This document shows, piece by piece, positions 43,188 through 51,427 of a DNA stretch of 64,000 nucleotides (positions within the stretch are counted from its first letter, which is position 1; each line of letters begins with the position of its first letter). This stretch comes from Saccharomycopsis fibuligera x Saccharomycopsis cf. fibuligera (Eukaryota; Ascomycota; Saccharomycetes; Ascoideales; Saccharomycopsidaceae). The stretch is from NCBI GenBank assembly GCA_001936135.1, contig CP012812.1:1922001-1986000 (forward strand), in the 5' to 3' direction. Below the pieces are notes generated by a model. That model saw nothing but the letters and a program-made list of their open reading frames with translations. It made no database searches and was not told where the DNA came from. The translations under genes and the position numbers were made by a program.

Positions 43188-45424
43188 CGCCCTCTCAGGT
43201 CTTGCTTGCATTGAGAGGTTATTTATTGAAGTAGAAGATAAATAGGGTGTTTGAAGGTGGTTGAGTCACAAGCCTTTGCTAACATATCAGCATAGTTACA
43301 CTTTGTCTTGAGGAGACTGAGTCTCACAAATTCGTCATTTACAGGACTCTTCATATAGTGATAGCGTATATCGATATTCTTAATCTTTTGATAAACATAC
43401 TTGTGAGCACCTTGTGTAAGTGCGCTCAGGTTATCATCACCCATGTTTACATAACTAGTACTGTGTTGACATTCACAGAGTAAGTTTTTGAGATAAAATG
43501 CAGCGCGACTAGCAGTACTCACAGAAGCATACTCTGCTTCTGTCACACTTAGCGCAACACAACTCTGCTTTCGACTGGACCAGGATACTAACTGGTTGTT
43601 AAAAACACAGTGTGTCCACTTTGCGAATTTCTGTCAGGTTTTGCAGTAGCATAGTCACCATCTGTGACAACCATGACGATATAATTACCCACCGGCAGGT
43701 AACCATCTGTAAGTGTACTTTTAGACTTGTCCAGCAAGCGAGAATCCTTAACGTCAAGCATGCAGACTTTACCGCCATACACAATACCACGATCGTTGTT
43801 TTGAATGCGATACTGGAGAACCGTGCACGCAGCTTTCAGATGGGTCTCTCTGGGTAGAGGTAAAACTGACTCAGTACGTTAACCGCATAGCAGATGTCCA
43901 CTTGTGCCGTGTGCGATGCGAATAGAAGAGTTCCAATTACAGACTGATATCTACTTCGCTCCTTTGCCTCAAGCAAAGGGCTAGTCATATCATAAGGATC
44001 GTATACTCTCTGCGTTGTACACGCAACTGTGGCAAGCCTCTAAGTTCTGTGTTTTTTTGCAATGTTGGTAATGAACTCTTTCATAGTACACTTGAGTTTG
44101 CCAGACTCGCAGGAAACATTAACTCAGAGAAACATCAACGGAACACCTAAGTTTTGCATCTTGAACTGGAATGACAAAGCATTTCGAACATTTTTAGTGG
44201 TACTACTATCTTTGCCTGTAATAATCAAAATCAAAATAAACTGCAAGCAAAATAGCAGCCCTAAAAAATAAACAAGGATCAACAGCCGACTCATTGAGAC
44301 CAGCTCCAATACACACGTCAGCTAGAGTAGCATGCCAAATATGCGAAGCTTGCTGGAGACCATAGATGCACTTGTAAATCTTCCAGGCTTTATCTTTTGA
44401 CGTATCAGTTCCAGGTGGAGGCGTGCCGTAACCATCATCCATTTGCACCATCTGCCACTTGCTTATGGGTGCCATGTTAATGACGACTGTCATTGTGGTA
44501 AAGCTAACCACTGGAGCCCAGCTTTCCAAACAGTTTATACTTTGTTCTTCAGAGAGACCTTTGCAACGAAGAATTGCCTTGAACCGCTAACCACTTGAAT
44601 CTTCTTTGACACCAAACGCCCATTGTGAGCCACCAGGATTCACATTCGCTGGACGGTTCATAACATCTTTGGCCTTATTTGCATCAATAGCCGTATTCTC
44701 TTAAGCCATCGCACCCATCCATTGGTTAGCTTGAGGACTGATGACTGCTCGGTAGTAGCTGTTCGAAAGTTTGTACGTATTTCTGACAGCAGCAAGAATA
44801 GCATCTACTGAGTCAGAATTACTTTTACCATCATTGCGATACAATCGTGGAGAAGATGGTTCGATAACTGCCTGGCTCGAATTAGTATGGGGCTTTGATA
44901 AACTAATACTAAGTGGGACAGCATCAGATTCAGTGTCACTATTTCTAGTCTTTCTCTTGAACAGCTTCGACTCACCTGGGCAACTAATTCCAAGCACCCT
45001 GTACTCTTTCGACTTTACCACAAGTCTCTTTGCATTCTGAGGAGCACCAGCAACTCGTGAGCCTTCAGCGTGATCAGCATCATAGTCGTCACTATCCTGA
45101 GCTATTAGTTCAACATCACTTGAGCTGCCAGATTCTCTGTTAGCCTCACTTTTCTGCGCTATCAATTCCAAATCACTTAAACTGCCACATGATTCGTCTT
45201 TTCCTCCCTCCGAAATGGTAGCATCCGACGGTGAGTAAGCAGAAGCCATACTGATATCTTTTACACCATCATCAGGACCATCAATGTTTTCAACAACTGA
45301 GCTATCGCTAGCAAAACATCCATCACCGCCACCAATGACAACTGCAGGTTCTGATTGACCAGCTTTCGGGAGATAGTTGTGTACGGAAACCCAATGATTG
45401 AATGCCAGATTCCACTAGTTGTTT
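43188..45424 (-). mobile_element. broken Ty1/copia pol region (linker, reverse transcriptase, RNase H)
   Basis: Minus-strand remnants of a copia-type polyprotein, in the order expected 5' to 3' on that strand. First is a Ser/Asp-rich linker ending SYYRAVISPQANQWMGAM (about 45249-44701), the usual lead into copia reverse transcriptase. Then comes reverse-transcriptase sequence with KCIYGLQQASHIWHATL (about 44529-44206). Finally there is RNase H with DGDYATAKPDRNSQSGH (about 43690-43588) and MTEAEYASVSTASRAA (about 43546-43223). It is clearly inactive, with several breaks. It lies between the LTR copies at 42490-43187 and 45425-45862. It is a fossil separating the a and alpha halves of the MAT locus. 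Confidence 0.8.
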
Positions 45425-45862
45425 GTGATATCAGAAGAGCAAAGAAGAATAGAGAAGAACTTTTATTTTTGCTTGTATTGATTTATAATAAGGTGTATAA
45501 AATTGTCGGTAAGGAATCAGAAAAATAAACGAAAAAGAAAGATGAAAGCCAAGAACAAACATATTTAAATATATAATAACATGTAGCATGTTTCTGTTTT
45601 CCTTCATCGGTGCTTGTTCTGCCTTCATGTCGATTGTGCAAATGCCTGCACTGTCACACCGTTATGACTTGCAAACCATAGTATTGGTATATGTCATATA
45701 CCAGACTATTGGTATATACTCCTTCTGATCATGTAACACAAAAAATAAGGTTGAGAGGCTGACTAAGAAAACAGTAAGGTAAAACTAGAGAATTAGTAAT
45801 AAAGTGATAAGTAAGTATAGTAAAGTAAGAGTAGTAAATCAATTGAGTTGAATTATACTTCA
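45425..45862 (-). mobile_element. LTR copy of the copia fossil (5' side)
   Basis: Minus-strand start TGTTGAAGTATAATTC at 45862, ending about ACAAACA near 45425. Similar along its length to the copy at 42490-43187. It contains the word ACCATAGTATTGGTATAT, also seen in the copy near 47320, so several related LTRs exist here. The placement fits the 5' LTR of the fossil. Confidence 0.6.
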
Positions 45863-46068
45863 ACAGTAACAAGAAACATAAGATGAAGCTGCAGACTAGG
45901 GAGACAGTAAGACAGACCCGAGAGTCACTGATAAAGCGATTGGTAAAGATGAGAAGTAAGTAAAAATATTAAAGCGAGAATAGTAAAATAAGAATAGTAA
46001 AGTAAGAAGGATAAAGTAACTTAGCACTAATCAACTGAGTTGAATAATACTTGCATTTTAACACCTTT
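45863..46068 (-). mobile_element. additional partial LTR in tandem
   Basis: Repeats the end sequence of the neighbouring LTR: the AGTAAAGTAAGA...CAACTGAGTTGAATAATACTT words recur about 200 bases further on, ending in ...TTTTAACA. This suggests a second, partial LTR abutting the first, from a separate or nested insertion of the same family. Confidence 0.5.
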
Positions 46069-46095
46069 CAGCAACATACTTCTCGAGCATAAATA

Positions 46096-46569
46096 TCATA
46101 ATATCTTCGTCGACTTCTTCGAACTTCGCTTTGTCATTGAGCATGTTGTTTGCAGCCAAAAAATTGTGAAGGTCTTTTTTTTGAGAATGGAAGCAAGAAA
46201 GATGTTCCTAAGCGTTGCAATCTCAGGACAGTAAAACTCCGCAATGCGAAACAACTCATGACGTCTAGTGAGATTAGACCTTGTGGAGCTACAGCCAGTC
46301 CACCAATTATTCAACACAGTAACAAGACCATAGTTATCAAGTTTCTTATACCTTCTTGACATTTTGTACCAAACCTGCAAACCATCAACAGCCTGAAACC
46401 GATTAAGGAAAGCATCCGTGGTTTTGGCTCTGATCAAGCAAAGTATCAAGCCAGACAAATTGTTGGGATGAATGTTAGCCTTGTCAGCATCAAGTATCGC
46501 CTTGAGTTCACCTGCACCATTGTCATCAAGCACCATCGCAAGTCGCTTAGTGAGAAAGTTATAAAGCAA
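46096..46569 (-). mobile_element. possible gag-like fragment of the same element family
   Basis: A minus-strand frame of 157 codons, with FLNRFQAVDGLQVWYKMSRR followed by YKKLDNYG, loosely recalls copia gag (a Trp followed by an RRY motif). It sits between LTR copies, on the same strand as the pol remnant. Assignment rests on position and weak resemblance; it could be an unrelated relic. Confidence 0.35.
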
Positions 46570-46779
46570 TCGATATTCATATCCGTTGTCAATTTTTCTT
46601 TTTTTTTAATTTTTTTATTACCTATTTTTGTAGCTGGATTTTTGAGTTTTGATTATGAGAAAGACAAATAAATAACGCGTGAAACAAAAAAAAAAAAAAA
46701 AAAAAAAAAAAAAGAAATAAAAAAAGATGGACAACCGACGGACTATTGATAGCTTTTTAACTAAACAATAATTTAGCAA

Positions 46780-47350
46780 TCCTTTTAAAAATTAAGAATC
46801 GTAAAGTAAGCAATTGAGTTGAATAATATTTGTACAAATCCAGACTGTAATTCTGTTTTCCTTCATTCGTACTTCTCCTGTCGATTATGCAAGACGGGCG
46901 ACTTAAGGTCATTATTCAATATCCTTGCCGGAGCGCAGCCCTCGGACCCAGCAACTAGGTGTCTCCAAGACTATAGCACTCCCCGAGGTAAGCCACATTT
47001 TGAGGGATACTCCACCGCTAAAACTGATATTGCCCGGTGAAAAACGAGTGCGCAGTCCAAGAAGAACCGATAATCATTAAACACCAAGTTTGATCTCATG
47101 CCCTTTCCTTTCAGCAATTTCACGTACTTTTTCACTCTCTCTCTTTAGAGTTCTTTTTATCTTTCCATCACTGTACTTGTTCGCTATCTGTCTTTCGCTA
47201 ATATTTAGCTTTAGATGGAATTTACCACCCACTTAGAGCTGCATCCCCAAACAACTCGAACCCTCGATAGAATCCGACAGAGTGGTATCCAAATTCATAC
47301 GGGGTTCGTCATGACTTTTATACCATAGTATTGGTATATCTCGCATTAAG
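46780..47350 (-). mobile_element. diverged LTR-like segment
   Basis: Contains words shared with the other LTR copies: GTAAAGTAAG...CAATTGAGTTGAATAATA at about 46800-46830, TTCTGTTTTCCTTCAT at about 46852-46867, TGTCGATTATGCAA, and ACCATAGTATTGGTATAT at about 47322-47339. It has inserted or unrelated sequence in between. Boundaries are approximate. Confidence 0.4.
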
Positions 47351-48690
47351 TTACACTAATCGTGCCTAGTTAGCACCGATGAGAGGCACCCATGACATAC
47401 ATATCATAAGTACTATGTTTACGAAGCACGCGATAGAGCACATAATGTAATCATAACATGGTCTCCTAACAACTTCCGAAATGCTTTCTAGCTTGTTTAC
47501 TAGAGGTACAACACTTAGATCTTTGTCTATTTTAGTTCGCAATTTCTCTTTTCAGGCCTTCATCCGCCAATTATTCAAATTCGATATTCAGTTTTGAGAA
47601 TTGCTTGCAATTTGGTGCCTCCAAAATCACAACAGCTACAAACCTATTTTTTTCTGTTCGACTATATTATTGCTTTAGTATTCCTATGTTTGTCCAACAT
47701 ATACTTTACCTCTATCTGTTTTGCAATCAAAATTATATTTTGCTTCCTTTGCTTATCTTTTAAAAACACTTGCCATAGTATTTTTATTACTACAGCAGTA
47801 TACACTAAAACTTTTGTTGAACTGCCTTGTCATGCCACTCATAAAGTTTCTATAAGCAAGTTGGGGTTGGTTTATGGACAGGAAAGAAGAATCCTTGAAA
47901 GGTAACCCGAACACCAAGCATGTAGACTAGTGTGCTTACACAGTAAAAATGAGTACAAGCTAATTTATATGTTCCTGGCGGACGATAAACAGTAAAATAA
48001 ACTTGAACTCTACTAGCTTACAAGTATCGTTTTGTCAAGAGTATGTTGGTACAGTGGTATGCAAGATATGAACCTGAAAATTCTGCAAAAGTTTAAATTA
48101 AAAGTCCTTGAATATAAAAGCTTAACTTATTTGTAGTCTTAAATGCGCTGAAGAAAACATTTTGCTTGTGCGACAGTAAACGTCACATACAGTCTTAGCT
48201 GGAAAAAAATTACTTTATGTCTACGGCCTAACGAGCGACAGGGCCCACATATACGTTGTAGGAACCACTGACATAGAGTGGTTCACAACTTAAATTGATT
48301 TTTAACAAACTATAAACGAGCCTCTATAACTTATTTTTTTATTGTGTAACCGCTGTATGTTCTGCATTACTCTAACTGTTTACACTTATCAAGTTACGTT
48401 TCCTGTTTATCTATCATCTTGATGATATTTTACTAGACCATTCATGAAAATAATAGACTTCTTTTCTGTTACAACTCTTATTTCCAGAATAACTATGGGC
48501 TGTTGAGTTTCGCACAAAATAGAGTAATTGACAAGGCCCGGCTATCGCGAGCTCAAGCCCATACCTGTCTTTGCAGGTGCATGCAACATACGTGTAGCTA
48601 GTCGACAAAAAAAATTTTTTTTTTTTTTAAACTGGCTATTCAGCTGGTTAGTTAGGAGGAAGAAAACGAAAACATAAATAGCAACTCATC
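47351..48690. other. 1.3 kb between element remnants and alpha1, no gene seen
   Basis: No supported frame. It presumably contains the 3' untranslated region of alpha1 (minus strand) near 48600-48690, including an A/T hairpin-like block at 48606-48630. The rest shows nothing recognisable. Confidence 0.4.
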
Positions 48691-49608
48691 TCAAACTTGT
48701 TTATTAGAGAACAAATTGAAGAAGTTTGGATCAATACTCAGTATTTCCATGTCGAACTTGTCATTGTGTACTGCCTTCTTCCTCGTAGAATAGTCCTCTT
48801 TCGTAATCTCATTCGATCTCCAATTCTGAATTTCCAAGGATGTATGATCTGCCGTATTAATACTATTGATTGGCTCAAAAAAATCCACTGTTTTTATTTT
48901 CAGCGTCAGCATAGGCGAAATGCTGTCCAGGTTTGAAGATACCGAATGATTGTACATAGGACCATTGTATATGCCTGGAACAGCATCCTCCAAGAATCCT
49001 TTATTCTCAAAAAGCTGATCCATTTGCATTATATAATTCGCCTGGAGAGCCTCCAGATGTGTTGGCGTGTTATTATTGCTGTTGGTGTTCTCTTGTATGA
49101 CTTTGGAGGTTTTCGCTACCCAGACAGGCCCGTTGAGTGTTTTTTCTAACCATTCACAAAAAGGGGAATCATCCAGTGACCTATTATATTCAATGGCATA
49201 CCTATTCCATACATCTTGATTCGGCTCGATTGCCCATAGATTCGCTAATTTCTTTGAGAGAGACCGCTGGTATACCACATTGTTTATGCTCTTTGAATAG
49301 TAAGATCGGAATGCAAAAAAGCCATTAAATTTTTTTGACTTTGTACTTTTAGTTTTTTTACGTTTGCTTTCCTTTGGATCAATTTTTGTTTGCTTGGTTT
49401 CTGAGCTTTCGGACAGGAACTTATTCAACAAACTCTTGAGCTCCTTAGAGCATTCTGGGATCTTTGGCGCAGAGCTAAGAAAAAAGTCATTTTGTCCTCC
49501 TGAAGATGTAGATTTTTTCGCTTTTCCCGAATGTAGCCCACTTTTTTTAGGCGATAATTTGACAGCGAACTTATTAACTCCTTGTATATTTTTTGAATTG
49601 GCAACCAT
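48691..49608 (-). CDS. MATalpha1: MATalpha1 alpha-box regulator
   Basis: A 305-residue protein starting MVANSKNIQGVNKF. The alpha-box lies at about 92-158: KKFNGFFAFRSYYSKSINN, then LSKKLANLWAIEPNQDVWN and YNRSLDDSPFCEWLEKTL. The FxAFRSYYS core and the downstream FxxWL match yeast alpha1 (INSFMAFRSYYS ... GFVEWL) and fungal MAT1-1-1. A Lys/Ser-rich basic region (78-93) precedes the box. The C-terminal half has no recognised domain. In the family, alpha1 together with Mcm1 activates alpha-specific genes. It is transcribed in the same direction as alpha2 upstream of it (521-base gap), not divergently as in S. cerevisiae. I saw no need for introns. Confidence 0.93.
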   Translation of the reverse strand: MVANSKNIQGVNKFAVKLSPKKSGLHSGKAKKSTSSGGQNDFFLSSAPKIPECSKELKSLLNKFLSESSETKQTKIDPKESKRKKTKSTKSKKFNGFFAFRSYYSKSINNVVYQRSLSKKLANLWAIEPNQDVWNRYAIEYNRSLDDSPFCEWLEKTLNGPVWVAKTSKVIQENTNSNNNTPTHLEALQANYIMQMDQLFENKGFLEDAVPGIYNGPMYNHSVSSNLDSISPMLTLKIKTVDFFEPINSINTADHTSLEIQNWRSNEITKEDYSTRKKAVHNDKFDMEILSIDPNFFNLFSNKQV

Positions 49609-50129
49609 TTTTTGCTAAACTGCCTTGCTAGAAATATTCTTTTACCTGTTTTCGTATATATGTTGGGTCGTAGTTGTACAACATTATTGTGATTGTATGT
49701 CTTGGGCGAACGCTCCATATTAAATGCTGCATAAAAAAGTTTTGGGGCTACGACAAAACAGAAACGGACATCAAATAAACACATCTCACGCTTAGATGAT
49801 TGCTGAAACTAAAGATTGTGTGTATAACTTATTAGCTTAAACACAATTTATCACACAGTCTGTATTAAGGAATTAGCGGACATATAACATAATTCAATAG
49901 AAAAGCACCTAAGAGACTACGGGACTTAAATTTCAATAAGACATTTTCATACAGCTATAGTTAAATGAGTTAAACTGCCTTTCTTTTAGTATTAACATTC
50001 ACATATAATTACACGCAGTTCGGTTAGTATAAAAACTTCAATAAATATGCTGTACATTGTTGATCTAAAAACAAAAACAAATCAGTAAAAAAATTAACGT
50101 TTGATAGGATATTGATATAACTGCCACGT
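49609..50129. other. 521-base gap between alpha2 and alpha1
   Basis: Holds the alpha1 promoter and the alpha2 3' end, both genes on the minus strand. AT-rich. No certain TATA box or Mcm1-type site was picked out by eye. Confidence 0.4.
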
Positions 50130-50866
50130 TCAGTTAAATGTATTGCCACTTAAAGGTCCAAAACGCTCCAGAGTTTCCTTGATAATCTCATCCACGTCTT
50201 TTTTTTCTTTTCTTTTTCTGTTAGAAACCCAGTTCTTAACCTGTACAAGATCAAGGTTTACATCGTCAGCAATTTGCCTGACACTCTCCTTATCAAGACA
50301 GCCTTCCTGATACCAGCTTTCAAGCTTATGTCTTGTTTCTGAACTAAAGTGGCGACTTCTTCCAAAAACTTGATAATTTGACTTTTTAACCTGTGATGGT
50401 GTAATAACATTGAAAACGAACTCGCTGGATTTGGCACTTGGACGAGCAATAGCTTTCGAAGCTTTGTTAACAATAATAGTAGCATCATTCAGTGCCGTAC
50501 AGCGCTCTCTAATTATATCAATGACTATTAAAATGAATTGAATTGTGTTTGCGATATAGTCTCGCTGCTGCAATGTAAATTCCATATCGCGAAACTCGTG
50601 AGTCAACTTAGCGATAGTAGCACTCACTTGGAAGATTCCAAATTTTTCTTCTTCAAAAATAATGTTTGGCTTGGCTAAAAGAGCTTCGTAGAAAGAGACT
50701 ACCTCTTTTGCAACATTTTTGATTCTGTGTTAGTTAGTCTCCACTCTTTTGTTTTGCTAAGATTTGTATTAACACTAATTTTCAAGTAAAATTCATACCT
50801 CAAATCAACCGGCAGTTCTGCCTCGTAAGTTGGTACAAGAAGATTAGAAATGCTGATACGATTCAT
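50130..50866 (-). CDS. MATalpha2: MATalpha2 homeodomain regulator (two exons)
   Basis: Exons are 50866..50799 and 50724..50130, giving 220 residues (S. cerevisiae alpha2 has 210). The start MNRISISNLLVP matches yeast alpha2 MNKIPIKDLLNP, which supports both start and intron. Residues 125-135 (EFVFNVITPSQ) match the conserved VFNVVTQ linker that contacts Mcm1 in yeast alpha2. The homeodomain is about 144-201: GRSRHFSSETRHKLESWY through VQVKNWVSNRKRKEK. The WVSN recognition helix (188-191) is intact. Compared with yeast alpha2, the loop between helices 1 and 2 is four residues shorter: WYQEGCLDKES here against WFAKNIENPYLDTKG. The TALE three-residue extension with its NPY is therefore absent. 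The family represses haploid genes as a heterodimer with a1. Confidence 0.93.
50725..50798 (-). other. intron of MATalpha2
   Basis: 74 nt. Donor GTATGA, branch-like ACTAACTAAC, and acceptor CACAG only a few bases later. Splicing joins ...VDLR in phase to IKNVAKEVVSFYEALLAKP and connects the conserved N-terminus to the homeodomain frame. The branch-to-acceptor distance is very short. S. cerevisiae alpha2 has no intron. Confidence 0.85.
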
Positions 50867-51427
50867 TATATTGTAATTTGCGTTTTCCTCTTTTATATGT
50901 ATATATATATATAATTTTTTCTTTCTTAAAAAAAAGACAATAAAAAGAGAGTATAGCACTCTTATTTGTCGATGATTGTGACAGATTCGCTTTATACAAA
51001 ATGTATCAAGAATATTTTTGAAAAATTTGTCTCAATGTGGATCTGACAATATTTAAATACTGTTCTAGGAAAAACACAAACAAGATTGGAATTATACAGC
51101 TTATTCGGCAATAATGAGGTTATATTTTATGAGATTCAGTTAAAGAGTAATTACTGTTTTTACCAATCAGAGCGTTTCTTATTTGTCTCAAATGGCTGAC
51201 TAAAAAATTGCGAAATAATTTATAAGTCTTCCGCTTCCTTTGATACCAAAAACTAAACACTAAATTAGCTTCCATGCCAATTTGTTCTGCAGAAATTATG
51301 CAATCAAAGGCAAGACGGAGGAAAAACAGATAATTTTATAGGCTTCCCTCTCGGAAATTTGACACATCTAAACTAATCGCAAAACTGCATAAAACTTTAT
51401 AAGCTCTGTAAAAGTCAACTATGAATG
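50867..51427. other. 560-base gap at the right edge of the MAT region
   Basis: Upstream region of alpha2 and 3' end of the lipase gene (both minus strand). An AT-rich TATATATA run at about 50899-50911 lies just before the alpha2 ATG. No other feature recognised. Confidence 0.4.

Noticed and set aside
35377-51427. Flip/flop switching repeats around the MAT genes
   Set aside because: I looked for long inverted repeats bracketing the a or alpha half and saw only the trinucleotide tracts and LTR copies (same orientation). A dot plot would settle it; long inverted arms would overturn this.
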